From: Lewinella sp041392765
GTDB lineage: Bacteria > Bacteroidota > Bacteroidia > Chitinophagales > Saprospiraceae
Assembly: GCA_041392765.1 (NCBI GenBank)
Contig: JAWKLL010000018.1
Coordinates: 1 to 64,000, forward strand
Reading direction: 5' to 3'
DNA: 64,000 bases
The notes beneath the pieces were generated by a model. That model was given only the letters and a program-made list of their open reading frames with translations, was not told where the DNA came from and did not search any database. Position 1 is the first letter of the stretch; each line of letters opens with the position of its first letter. Positions 45,839 through 54,208 of the stretch are shown one piece after another. A program made the translations under genes and the position numbers.

Positions 45839-46959
45839 GTACCCCCACACCCCGCAACCATCGCACTGGCTTCAACCGCAGTTCCCGATTTCGCACCCGT
45901 GCCTTTTGGTTGCTGGTGAAAGTAGCCTTGTTCTGGTATGCCATCGGCTTTGTGAAAACGGTTTATGATTACTACCTCCTGAAAAATAACAACGGCGAAG
46001 TGTTTGATTTTGCCAACTGGTTGGCGGGCATGGGATTGGCTATTACGCTAGGGTTGCTGTTTTTGGGGCCACTTATTATATATGTGTTATACCGCTTCCT
46101 TCGCGCCGCTCCCTATTGGAAGGTGTTGCTTTACTTGCTGATCGGCTACGCTGTAATTGCTGTGGGTATGGAACTAATCACCCTGCCAGTGATATACGGC
46201 CTCGACCATCAAGTAGGAATCTTTAGTCAAGCGGCCTTCTTGTACGCTCTACATTACTTGCAAACCCCCAATTTCTTAGCGGTTTTCCTCTTTTGGCTAC
46301 TGGTGTTGTTGCTTACGGTGGTCGTTATCTTGGTGAATGAAAAGTACGGCCCCGGTATGTTCGGCAAACTACTGATGGGTCAATATTACCGTCCCAAAAA
46401 GGAAGACAGGATTTTTATGTTCCTAGACATGAAGTCCTCCACCGCCATTGCAGAAGACATAGGGGAAGAGGCTTATTTCAACCTGCTCAAGGATTGTTTT
46501 GCGGATATGACAGGTCCTATTTTGGACAACGAAGGGGAGATTTATCAGTACGTAGGGGATGAGGTTATCGTTTGCTGGCCGTTGGAAACAGGCTTGAAAT
46601 CCGGCAGGTGCGTGCAGACCTTTTTGGATATTCGCCAAAAATTGCGCCAGATGGAGGCCTACTATTTGGAAAAATACGGTGTGCTGCCCGCCTTCAAAGC
46701 AGGATTTCACGCAGGGCAGGTCATGGCGGGTGAAATCGGGGTCATCAAGCGTGATATTACCTATTCGGGCGATGTGCTCAATACCACTTCTCGCATCCAA
46801 AGTAAGTGCAATGAACTGGGAGTCGATCACCTTATTTCCGGTTCTTTGTGGCAACAACTTCGGCCTCATTTTTCCATCGAAGGGGAACGCGTTTCCGTAG
46901 AGGTGGCTTTGAGGGGGCGAAATGAAAAAGTCGATCTTTATAGGGTGGTTGAGTCTTAG
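45835..46959 (+). CDS. class III adenylate/guanylate cyclase with membrane anchor
   Basis: 374 residues. Four or so N-terminal membrane helices (about 25-170) are followed by a cytoplasmic class III cyclase domain (about 190-370). Metal-binding Asp residues are D198 in FLDMKSST and D242 in YQYVGDEVIVCW. Further typical segments are AGFHAGQVMAGEIGVIKRDI and GDVLNTTSRIQSKC. It would convert ATP (or GTP) to the cyclic nucleotide; the substrate-specifying residues cannot be assigned with confidence. It overlaps coaD by 4 bases. No cyclic-nucleotide receptor is nearby. Intact. Confidence 0.9.
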   Translation: MSTPTPRNHRTGFNRSSRFRTRAFWLLVKVALFWYAIGFVKTVYDYYLLKNNNGEVFDFANWLAGMGLAITLGLLFLGPLIIYVLYRFLRAAPYWKVLLYLLIGYAVIAVGMELITLPVIYGLDHQVGIFSQAAFLYALHYLQTPNFLAVFLFWLLVLLLTVVVILVNEKYGPGMFGKLLMGQYYRPKKEDRIFMFLDMKSSTAIAEDIGEEAYFNLLKDCFADMTGPILDNEGEIYQYVGDEVIVCWPLETGLKSGRCVQTFLDIRQKLRQMEAYYLEKYGVLPAFKAGFHAGQVMAGEIGVIKRDITYSGDVLNTTSRIQSKCNELGVDHLISGSLWQQLRPHFSIEGERVSVEVALRGRNEKVDLYRVVES

Positions 46960-46966
46960 GGTGGGT

Positions 46967-47098
46967 GGCTGTTAGCTTTTGGCTGTTAGCTTTTGGCTGT
47001 TTAGCTTTTGGCTTTTAGCTTTTGGCTTTTGGCTGTTAGCTTTTAGCTGTTAGCTGTTAGCTTTTACCCGTCAGCCATTACCCATCAGCCGTCAGCCA
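46967..47098 (+). repeat. degenerate tandem repeat after the cyclase gene
   Basis: About nine head-to-tail variants of TTTGGCTGTTAGC, ending in a GTCAGCCATTACCCATCAGCC variant run. No coding sequence. It occupies the start of the 700-base gap whose remainder holds the two tRNA genes and the gapA promoter. Confidence 0.8.
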
Positions 47099-47153
47099 AT
47101 TTTACCAAACTAATTAGCATAAAAAAAGGCCACCATTGTGCTGGCAGCCTTAG

Positions 47154-47225
47154 TAGTCCGTACGGGAATCGAACCCGTGTTACAAGAATGAAAATCTTGC
47201 GTCCTAACCCCTAGACGAACGGACC
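47154..47225 (-). tRNA. tRNA-Glu (UUC), copy 1
   Basis: 72 nt on the minus strand. Acceptor GGTCCGT/ACGGACT, D arm with TAGGGGTTAGGA, anticodon arm CAAGA-TTTTCAT-TCTTG (anticodon UUC), T arm ACGGG-TTCGATT-CCCGT. CCA is not encoded. Identical to the copy at 47263. Confidence 0.95.
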
Positions 47226-47262
47226 GTTGTTGTTCGTTGTGCTAAAAATCTGGCAGCCTTAG

Positions 47263-47334
47263 TAGTCCGTACGGGAATCGAACCCGTGTTACAAGAATGA
47301 AAATCTTGCGTCCTAACCCCTAGACGAACGGACC
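47263..47334 (-). tRNA. tRNA-Glu (UUC), copy 2
   Basis: Identical in all 72 positions to the copy at 47154 and 37 bases from it. The flank CTGGCAGCCTTAGTAGTCCG is also shared, which marks a 109-bp tandem duplication. Confidence 0.95.
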
Positions 47335-47523
47335 ATATAATTAGTAAACCTCCTCAGGTTTTTCAAAAGCGATGCAAATATAGGGGGATTCAAGCGAGAC
47401 TTGCAAGGTTTTTTCTAAAAAAATTAAAAAAAGATGACGCCCTCCCTCGTATCTACTTGATAACAAGTTGGAAAGGTGTAATTAAAAGAAGTTGAAAAAT
47501 ATTATTGTATTTTTTACACTAAG

Positions 47524-47555
47524 TTTGCATGTTAACCTAAAAGCCCTTATTTTTG
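47524..47555 (+). promoter_or_regulatory. promoter of gapA
   Basis: TTTG at 47524-47527 (-33) and TATTTTTG at 47548-47555 (-7), 20 bases apart, fit the Bacteroidota housekeeping promoter. The leader to the gapA ATG is about 100 bases. Confidence 0.65.
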
Positions 47556-47659
47556 CAGTGGCAAACCGATAGGGGAGTGCCTTCATCGCAAACGCAGAGA
47601 GTTTAATAATTTATGCGTTTCTTTGTGTCAGTTTTTAACAACCAAATCTACATAAGACC

Positions 47660-48661
47660 ATGGCAAAGAAAATTGCAATCAATGGTTTCGGTCGTATTGG
47701 CCGTCTTACCTTTAGGAATTTATTGGAAAAAGAAGGCGTCGAAGTAGTTGCTATCAACGACTTGACGGATAACCACACATTAGCTCACTTGTTGAAGTAC
47801 GACTCTGCTCAAGGCCCTTTCAACGGCACGGTCGAGTCCACGGACGAATACTTGATCGTCAATGGCAACAAGATACTGGCTACTTCTGAGCGCAACCCAG
47901 AAGCTTTGCCATGGAAAGATTTGGGGGTAGATCTCGTACTCGAATGTACAGGCATTTTTACCACCAAAGAAAAAGCAGGTATGCACTTGACTGCTGGTGC
48001 TAAAGACGTAGTGATTTCTGCGCCAGGTAAGGGCGATGGTATCCAGACTATCGTATTGGGTGTAAATGACGACGAGTTGGATCGCCGCCATAATGTGTTC
48101 TCCAATGCTTCTTGTACCACCAACTGCTTGGCACCCGTGGTGAAAGTAATCGACAGCAATTGGGGCATTCAACTAGGTTCTATGACTACCGTTCACGCCT
48201 ACACTGCCGACCAACGCATTCAAGATTCTCCTCATAGCGACTTGCGCCGTGCTCGCGCTGCTGCCTACAACATCGTGCCTACTAGCACGGGGGCTGCTGC
48301 TGCCGTTAGCTTGGTATATCCTCCTATTGGCAAAAAGATTTCTGCCATTGCATTGCGCGTGCCAGTCATCACTGGCTCTATGGTAGAGTTGAACGTGGTG
48401 TTGGACAAAGTACCCGCCAGTGCCGATGAAGTGAACGCAAAAATGAAAGAGGCTGCCGAAGGCCGCATGAAAGGCGTGCTGAAATATACGGAAGACCCCA
48501 TCGTTTCTGGCGACATCATCCGCGACAAGCACTCTTCCATTTTCGATGCCCTGATGACGAAGATCAACGGCAATATGCTGAAAGTAGTAAGCTGGTACGA
48601 CAACGAAGCTGGCTATTCTGCTCGTTTGGCAGACTTGGCACACCTGATTTGTACTAAGTAA
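47660..48661 (+). CDS. gapA: type I glyceraldehyde-3-phosphate dehydrogenase
   Basis: 333 residues. Oxidises glyceraldehyde 3-phosphate to 1,3-bisphosphoglycerate with NAD in glycolysis. N-terminal NAD-binding motif INGFGRIGR, Asp 34 after the second strand (favouring NAD), catalytic Cys 152 in SNASCTTNCLAP and His 179 in TTVHAYTADQ, and the C-terminal WYDNEAGYSARLADL. A terminator-like hairpin separates it from pgk, the next enzyme of the pathway, 150 bases downstream on the same strand. Confidence 0.97.
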   Translation: MAKKIAINGFGRIGRLTFRNLLEKEGVEVVAINDLTDNHTLAHLLKYDSAQGPFNGTVESTDEYLIVNGNKILATSERNPEALPWKDLGVDLVLECTGIFTTKEKAGMHLTAGAKDVVISAPGKGDGIQTIVLGVNDDELDRRHNVFSNASCTTNCLAPVVKVIDSNWGIQLGSMTTVHAYTADQRIQDSPHSDLRRARAAAYNIVPTSTGAAAAVSLVYPPIGKKISAIALRVPVITGSMVELNVVLDKVPASADEVNAKMKEAAEGRMKGVLKYTEDPIVSGDIIRDKHSSIFDALMTKINGNMLKVVSWYDNEAGYSARLADLAHLICTK

Positions 48662-48681
48662 AATACTGATCGAAAAGTAAA

Positions 48682-48719
48682 ACAATGTGCCGGCGCTTTC
48701 TATAAGGTCGGCACATTGT
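48682..48719 (+). terminator. terminator after gapA
   Basis: ACAATGTGCCG and CGGCACATTGT form a perfect 11-bp stem with a 16-base loop followed by GTTTT. Confidence 0.75.
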
Positions 48720-48811
48720 GTTTTGGGGAGGTATGACGTTACATTCAGATGATATAAACATGTGAATTTTTCCATTCCTCTTACTCTTATTCCGCAAGCA
48801 AACCATCAACC

Positions 48812-50017
48812 ATGATAGACGCTAAAGGCAAAAAGGCACTGATCCGCGTGGACTTCAACGTGCCATTGGATGCAGATTACCGCATCACCGACGACAACCG
48901 CATTCGTGCAGCAGTTCCCACCATCAAGAAAGTATTGGAAGATGGGGGGGCAGCCATTTTGATGTCGCACTTAGACCGGCCTTTGAAAAAACTAAAAGAG
49001 GACGGCTCCATCAATGTGGAGAAATATACCCTCCGCCACATCGTGGGTCATCTTTCTACGGTGTTGGGCGTTCCTGTCCAGTTTTGCCCAGCAACGGTAG
49101 GGCCTCAGGCCGAAGCGATGGCCGCTGCCTTGCAACCCGGCGAAGTACTGCTTTTGGAGAATACCCGCTTCGAAAAAGGAGAGGAAAAAGGCAGTGAAGC
49201 ATTAGCCGAAGCTATGGCAGCCTTGGGCGATGTGTATATCAACGATGCTTTTGGTACAGCTCACCGTGCGCACGCATCTACTACCTTGGTCGCCAACTAC
49301 TTCGATGCTGATAAGAAATCCTTCGGTTTCCTCATGGATGCAGAAGTGAAGAGCGCAGATAAGGTGCTACACAATCCCGAAAAACCATTGACCGCCATTG
49401 TAGGAGGGGCTAAAGTATCGGATAAAATCCTGCTGCTGGATCGCCTATTGGATACCGTGGACAACCTCATCATCGGGGGCGGTATGGCTTACACTTTTGC
49501 AAAAGCTCAGGGTGGCAACATCGGCAACTCCATCTGCGAATTGGATAAGTTGGATTTAGCGTTGCAACTCTTAGAAAAAGGCAAGGCCAAAGGTGTTAAT
49601 ATCTACCTGCCGGTGGATAACAAAATTGCCGATAGTTTTTCTAATGATGCAAAAACAGACATTGTGTCCACCCACAGCATTCCTGATGGCTGGGAAGGGT
49701 TGGATATAGGCCCCAAAACCATCCAGCAGTTTGGCGAAGTCGTACTGGCTTCCAAGACCATTTTATGGAACGGGCCTATGGGTGTTTTTGAATTTGAGAA
49801 TTTCGCACACGGCACCAAATCCATTGCTGAATTCGTGGCACAAGCCACCCAAAACGGTGCTTACTCCCTCATAGGTGGCGGTGATTCGGTAGCTGCCGTG
49901 AACCAAATGGGGCTTGCCGATGATGTGAGCCATGCTTCCACAGGCGGTGGTGCCATGCTGGAGTATCTCGAAGGGAAGGTGCTGCCAGGCATCGCAGCTA
50001 TCAGAGGCGGGCTATAG
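48812..50017 (+). CDS. pgk: phosphoglycerate kinase
   Basis: 401 residues. Makes ATP and 3-phosphoglycerate from 1,3-bisphosphoglycerate. Substrate-binding Arg and Asp in RVDFNVPLD and the MSHLDRP loop; hinge and nucleotide-binding motifs TAIVGGAKVSDKI, GGGMAYTFAKAQGG and SLIGGGDSVAAVNQ. The N-terminus is about ten residues shorter than usual but contains all key positions. Its stop overlaps by 6 bases the end of the convergent gene at 50012. Follows gapA; both belong to lower glycolysis. Confidence 0.97.
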   Translation: MIDAKGKKALIRVDFNVPLDADYRITDDNRIRAAVPTIKKVLEDGGAAILMSHLDRPLKKLKEDGSINVEKYTLRHIVGHLSTVLGVPVQFCPATVGPQAEAMAAALQPGEVLLLENTRFEKGEEKGSEALAEAMAALGDVYINDAFGTAHRAHASTTLVANYFDADKKSFGFLMDAEVKSADKVLHNPEKPLTAIVGGAKVSDKILLLDRLLDTVDNLIIGGGMAYTFAKAQGGNIGNSICELDKLDLALQLLEKGKAKGVNIYLPVDNKIADSFSNDAKTDIVSTHSIPDGWEGLDIGPKTIQQFGEVVLASKTILWNGPMGVFEFENFAHGTKSIAEFVAQATQNGAYSLIGGGDSVAAVNQMGLADDVSHASTGGGAMLEYLEGKVLPGIAAIRGGL

Positions 50018-51457
50018 TGCTTCAAGTGCTTCCAATAGCCAATCTCTGTGGTTGATGTTGGTCGTAGTGGTACTGAGTTCAGCGTGCAGCAGGGCGTGCT
50101 GGTTTTTCCACTTAGCTGTTGGCCAGTAGTCGCGTTGCGTTTTTAGCAAAAAAAGTTTGCGTACCAGTTTCAGAAATGACTGGTACGCATTTTTTTTGGC
50201 ACTGCTTATCTGTTTGTTCCGCATAATGAACTGTTTACTAGCGGCCAGCAGTGCGTGGAAAGCGTCGTTTTCCTGTAATTCGTAATAAATTTTGAGTTGG
50301 ATAGTTTTCGCGGCCAACTGGTAAAAGGCATCTGTAAACTCAACCTTGTTAAGTCCAGCTAAAGCTTCTTTGTACAGCTTTTGTTCGTAACGCAGCGCCG
50401 CTAAATTATAATGGTAGGCATTTACCAGTGCGGCTTTAGGCAAATGCGCTTTATAGGTTTCCAAGAAATCTAATGCCCAGTCCCACTGTGATAGGCGGCT
50501 GGCGGTCGTGATAATGTTGGTGTAAGCCCATTGGGTAATTTGGCCATCTTCTAGCAGCAGCGATTCCGCAATCAATTCTTGGTACAGCCGGAATACCCTG
50601 AGGTAAAAGGAGGCATCGCCTTGGTTGATTCGCTGCACGCAATAGTTGAGCAGATAGTTGAACAACGTTCTTTTTTCCTGCATAGACATCGCCAATGGAT
50701 GTGCAGGAATGAGTTGTTCCAGTGTTATTAGTTGTGACAACGCATCGTTGCCCTGTAGCAATTGAGCCAAATGGTAATAAATTGCAATGGCAGGTTGGTC
50801 TTGTTCTTGTTGCTCGTTGGCTTCGTACTTGTTTAATAAGTACTTCAAATGTAGTGGGGCGTAGCTGCCTTGTACGATATGGCTACGGTTCAGCATTTCA
50901 CAGTACAATTTCAGTTGCTGCAGCAGGTAGTAGTGGTCTAAGGAAGTACTTTGGAGTTGCAGGGTAGGCGTAAAATGCCGCTGTGTTTGCTTCAGTTCTA
51001 GCAAGTCCGTGGTCTGGTATTGAGCTATTTGCTGGAGCAGTTGTTCCGAAGAATCGAGGTGGTGGCTATCCGTGGAAAGCCATTTTTGCAGCGAGCGGTG
51101 AGCTGCTTTAGGCAAATTTTTTTCCACCAAGTATTCCGATAGCAAAGTATGGTAAAGCCGTGGATGCAGCAAGCATTTTTCGGTAACGATGAACTGAAAA
51201 GTAGCTTGTAGCAAATCGGAAATATAGTTGTTGAAGGAAAGCTCTTTGTAAGGTGTTCCGGGGTACAGTTTTTGCCAGGCTGTTTTTTTCAACCATCCAG
51301 CGTGTTGCCAATCTGGTGCCAATTGGTAGCAATAAGCCGCTAACTCCCGCGTAGGAGCGTGTGACAGTGAATAGTTCGAGGTAGTATATTGATGCCACTT
51401 CCGCAACATGGGCGTGTCAAAAGTGGCTAACACTTCTATGAGTAAGGTTTTGTGCAT
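50012..51457 (-). CDS. conserved Bacteroidota helical-repeat protein, function unknown
   Basis: 481 residues from the ATG at 51457. The start MHKTLLIEVLATFDTPMLRK recurs in a Bacteroidota family I cannot name. Nearly all-helical, with TPR-like alternation of helices, for example WALDFLETYKAHLPKAALVN, YHYNLAALRYEQKLYKEALA and GLNKVEFTDAFYQLAAKTIQ. Rich in Leu, Tyr and Gln, without a signal peptide. It is probably a scaffold. It lies directly after the TPR gene at 51468 (10 bases apart), suggesting an operon, and converges on pgk. Confidence 0.75.
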   Translation of the reverse strand: MHKTLLIEVLATFDTPMLRKWHQYTTSNYSLSHAPTRELAAYCYQLAPDWQHAGWLKKTAWQKLYPGTPYKELSFNNYISDLLQATFQFIVTEKCLLHPRLYHTLLSEYLVEKNLPKAAHRSLQKWLSTDSHHLDSSEQLLQQIAQYQTTDLLELKQTQRHFTPTLQLQSTSLDHYYLLQQLKLYCEMLNRSHIVQGSYAPLHLKYLLNKYEANEQQEQDQPAIAIYYHLAQLLQGNDALSQLITLEQLIPAHPLAMSMQEKRTLFNYLLNYCVQRINQGDASFYLRVFRLYQELIAESLLLEDGQITQWAYTNIITTASRLSQWDWALDFLETYKAHLPKAALVNAYHYNLAALRYEQKLYKEALAGLNKVEFTDAFYQLAAKTIQLKIYYELQENDAFHALLAASKQFIMRNKQISSAKKNAYQSFLKLVRKLFLLKTQRDYWPTAKWKNQHALLHAELSTTTTNINHRDWLLEALEAL

Positions 51458-51467
51458 ACGGGAAAAA

Positions 51468-51794
51468 TTATTCAAAATCATCTTCATCCCCCAGTGCCAG
51501 CCGAGCACCCGTCAGTTCCGCCCAAGCGTGTTGGTCGTTGGCTTGCTGAGCTTTAGTCATACCTGTGGTGTAGGTTTCCCAAGCGTCATGGGGTTGGTCT
51601 ATGCGTTCATACAACTTTCCTAAATGATAGTAAAGCCCCACGTAGCCGGGGTGTTTTCCACGTAGGAGCAGGTAGTAATGCAGTGCCATTGCTGTATCTT
51701 GCAAACCTTCGTATTCGCGAGCTATAGCGAATAGAAGGAAGGCATCTTCAGGCGTTTCTGCTAAATATTGTTGCAATAGCGCAAGTCGTGACAT
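51468..51794 (-). CDS. small TPR protein
   Basis: 108 residues with two or three tetratricopeptide repeats: AFLLFAIAREYEGLQDTAMA, LHYYLLLRGKHPGYVGLYYH and LGKLYERIDQPHDAWETYTT. No signal peptide or other domain. First gene of a likely pair with the helical protein at 50012. TPR proteins mediate protein contacts; the partner is unknown. Confidence 0.85.
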   Translation of the reverse strand: MSRLALLQQYLAETPEDAFLLFAIAREYEGLQDTAMALHYYLLLRGKHPGYVGLYYHLGKLYERIDQPHDAWETYTTGMTKAQQANDQHAWAELTGARLALGDEDDFE

Positions 51795-51807
51795 AAGCGA
51801 AAAGATA

Positions 51808-51997
51808 TGGTTCTTTGACTTTTTTCGTGGAGGCTATCCCGATAAAATTTCGGGACAGCTCTCCCGACCAGCTAGGTCGGGATCGACCCCGGCAAACTCG
51901 TGTCTGTTAGCTAAAAGCTGCCACTGCTGCACAACTTGTCTCGGCCTTTTGCCGAGATCGCTAGCCCTGTACGACCACGAGATTTGTCAAAGAACCA
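51808..51997. repeat. palindromic element R3 (MITE-like, with nested hairpins)
   Basis: 190 bp with perfect 12-bp inverted ends TGGTTCTTTGAC / GTCAAAGAACCA and a second pair TCGTGG / CCACGA inside. Three strong small hairpins are nested within: ATCCCGATAAAATTTCGGGA, TCCCGACCAGCTAGGTCGGGA-like, and TCTCGGCCTTTTGCCGAGA. No open frame. Confidence 0.72.
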
Positions 51998-52069
51998 AAA
52001 ATATTTATTAAATCCCAAACTTCTAAAAAAGGGCTTAGTATTTGTTAAATAAAGGGCAATAGAATAGTG

Positions 52070-52219
52070 ATTCTGCTGAACTCTTATAAGAATGAAGTAA
52101 GCGTAATTAATGAAAAAAAATGAAAAATAAGCGTAATTTGCTTTTGCAATGGCAATTTTAGTAACACAGAGAGTAGAGGGGGGCGGTTCAATTAATAGAA
52201 AGAAAAAGTTCAGCAGAAT
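52070..52219. repeat. inverted-repeat-bounded segment R5
   Basis: ATTCTGCTGAACT and AGTTCAGCAGAAT are perfect 13-bp inverted ends 150 bp apart. The interior is AT-rich and pairs only weakly. It ends 60 bases before the orphan gene at 52280 and could include its control region. Confidence 0.5.
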
Positions 52220-52279
52220 TAGATTAAGTACGACTAAAATTGCTAAACATCAAGTGTTCTTTGCTAAAACATTAAAATT

Positions 52280-52840
52280 ATGTTAGACAAGGAGTCAAGT
52301 AGAAGCTTTAATGCCTATCTTTTAGGAGAGATAAGACCTAATGAATTTGAAGACTGGTTGTATAGCTACCCGCTACTAGAGGAACAGTTAGGTGTTGATC
52401 TATATCTTGATTTGATTTCAATAGATTTTACTGTGCAATCATCAAAAAAACAAGTGAAAGACCTATTCGGAAGTCAAATAAATTATGCTGCTATCCATCA
52501 AGAACAGATATTAAACACCATAGGTCGTCTCAAAGCAAGAGAAGGTTCTCCATTGGAATTGATTGCTGTCTTATACAAATATGCAGAGATGGGATATTTT
52601 TTTCTAGCGGATAATGATCTTGTGGCAAATTTTGGAGAGATGGGGAAATCAATTAGTTCAGCATTGCATAAGTTAGATGAAAAACAACAATGGGAAAGGA
52701 TTCAAACTCTCCATAAATCATTTCTTTTTTGGATAGCGGAAATAGAACAAGACATTAAACAGGAAAGAATTAGATTTACAGGAAAGAGTAATATCGGATT
52801 CTATGGTCAAGAATATTTTATTTGGGAGAGGGCCTTTTAA
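52280..52840 (+). CDS. AT-rich orphan gene, unknown function
   Basis: 186 residues, no recognised family. Predicted mostly helical and acidic. Segments include PNEFEDWLYSYPLLEEQLGV, LELIAVLYKYAEMGYFFLAD and WIAEIEQDIKQERIRFTGKS, with no signal peptide. Its composition is clearly more AT-rich than the glycolytic genes beside it, like the immunity candidates of the toxin island, and it is flanked by palindromic elements. Horizontal acquisition is likely; an orphan immunity protein is one possibility, but nothing in the sequence proves it. Confidence 0.6.
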   Translation: MLDKESSRSFNAYLLGEIRPNEFEDWLYSYPLLEEQLGVDLYLDLISIDFTVQSSKKQVKDLFGSQINYAAIHQEQILNTIGRLKAREGSPLELIAVLYKYAEMGYFFLADNDLVANFGEMGKSISSALHKLDEKQQWERIQTLHKSFLFWIAEIEQDIKQERIRFTGKSNIGFYGQEYFIWERAF

Positions 52841-52977
52841 AATACAGTCTCGTTTCGTCTCAGCATACCTGCTGTGATAAGTCTCCATAGAACATTCGTC
52901 ATTAAGCAAGCAGCATTTTAACAGCCTTTTAGTAAAGTATTAACCAAACGATAAACTTTTATTACGCTACTAGCGGC

Positions 52978-52985
52978 TACCTTTG
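52978..52985 (+). promoter_or_regulatory. -7 promoter element
   Basis: TACCTTTG matches TAnnTTTG, 62 bases before the small decayed gene at 53047. Confidence 0.45.
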
Positions 52986-53046
52986 CATAAACAAGTGAAC
53001 AAAAAGGCTTCACACAATAAGTTTTCTAACTAAACCAATATACCAT

Positions 53047-53480
53047 GTGAAAAAGTATCTTTTTCTGGCGTTGGCCATGATTACCTTGCTTAATCAATGC
53101 TGATGGGTAAATCGTTACCACAGTGGAATCCATCATCCCCTCTGGTTTGGGTCGTTCCCGTATCATTGAGGAAAAAGATGACATCAGTGCCTGGACAACA
53201 CAACTTCTGGTACCGATGGCACCAGTAGCGACCAAGGCAATGTGAGCCGCAAAGGCCTGAAAATCGATGTTTTTGAGGAAACCAAATTGCTCAACTTCTT
53301 CAACCTTGGAGGCATTAATTTCCAAATATGCTTCTAATGATGCGCTGGTTTCCGACAAACTCAACCAGTTGGCAGCGGAAGGATGGACGTTGGCTTTTGT
53401 CACCAGTGGTGTAGAAAGTTCCGCGAATTGGTGATGACGGCGAAGGCATTTTTGTTACGCGTTATATCTTTAAGCAGTAA
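53047..53480 (+). pseudogene. small secreted conserved Bacteroidota protein, frame broken
   Basis: A GTG (or the overlapping ATG at 53045) starts a signal-like sequence KKYLFLALAMITLLNQC. With several frame changes the plus strand then gives TTVESIIPSGLGRSRIIEEK, GTDGTSSDQGNVSRKGLKID, VFEETKLLNFFNL, KYASNDALVSDKLNQLAAEG, WTLAFVTSGVESS and DDGEGIFVTRYIFKQ at the stop. The ending, with a Leu-Asn-x-x-x-x-x-GW segment and a final strand, resembles DUF4177-like proteins. I recall similar whole proteins in this phylum but know no function. Confidence 0.6.
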
Positions 53481-53510
53481 TTGGGGGTAATGAACTTCCA
53501 CACAAGCATT

Positions 53511-53622
53511 TAGTAGTCTGACGGAAATAACTGATCCTATTTTTCTGAAGCGCGTCTTTATACACACGCTTTGTGCATAAAGCCAAGCCAAAAGTAGGAT
53601 CACTTATTTTTCCTCCTAATCA
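53511..53622. repeat. palindromic element R1, copy D (inverted orientation)
   Basis: Begins TAGTAGTCTGACGGAAATAA and contains CACACGCTTTGTGCATAAAG and CCAAGCCAAAAGTAGGATCA. This is the reverse complement of copy A2 at 1207 with a 21-base piece missing from its loop. Confidence 0.72.
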
Positions 53623-53636
53623 ACTTGATAAAGAAA

Positions 53637-53671
53637 AAGCCCTGTATCTATGGAACAGGGCTTCCATTTTT
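53637..53671 (+). terminator. terminator-like hairpin
   Basis: AAGCCCTGT and ACAGGGCTT form a perfect 9-bp stem followed by CCATTTTTAT. Confidence 0.6.
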
Positions 53672-54208
53672 ATGAAAAACCGTATACTTACCAAAATCAC
53701 TTAAAAATTCTGATTGCCAGAACCTTTTAATGATGACACAAAACTAAAGCCCCTTATATTGGAAAGAGCTGATTTTTATCAATCGGGTATAGTGATTTTT
53801 GCTACCTTTGCCAATGATGCAGCTTTTTCATTCTAATCTTTATTGGTTTTCAAATAAATATTAGATTTTTGCATCTTCATTGATGAACAAAAGGTGGGTT
53901 GCCATAGGGCTTATCGCAATCAACCACTTTGAATACAAACCGATTTAATCCCATGAACTACACACCACACTACCGCTCTGGCGGTATATCTCTGCTATGG
54001 CAAACGAAAGGTTTCGCCTGTACTTCCCAACAAGATGGTCGTCACAATATGGAGGCCACTGCTCAAGTGTTTTTTCTCTTCAAAAGGTTTACCTTACTAT
54101 TAATGGCACTGGCGGCCTCAATCGCCCAGCCCTGCTCACATATTCGTATGAAGCCGATCGTAACTTTGATTTTCTAACGCAAACCTTGGCACTGAAAAAA
54201 ACTACCTT
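53672..54208. other. 537-base leader upstream of the adhesin gene
   Basis: AT-rich. A TACCTTTG box (53803-53810) matches the -7 consensus and would give a leader of about 400 bases. A plus-strand frame at 53929-54212 exists but has no coding character. I see no gene. Confidence 0.5.
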
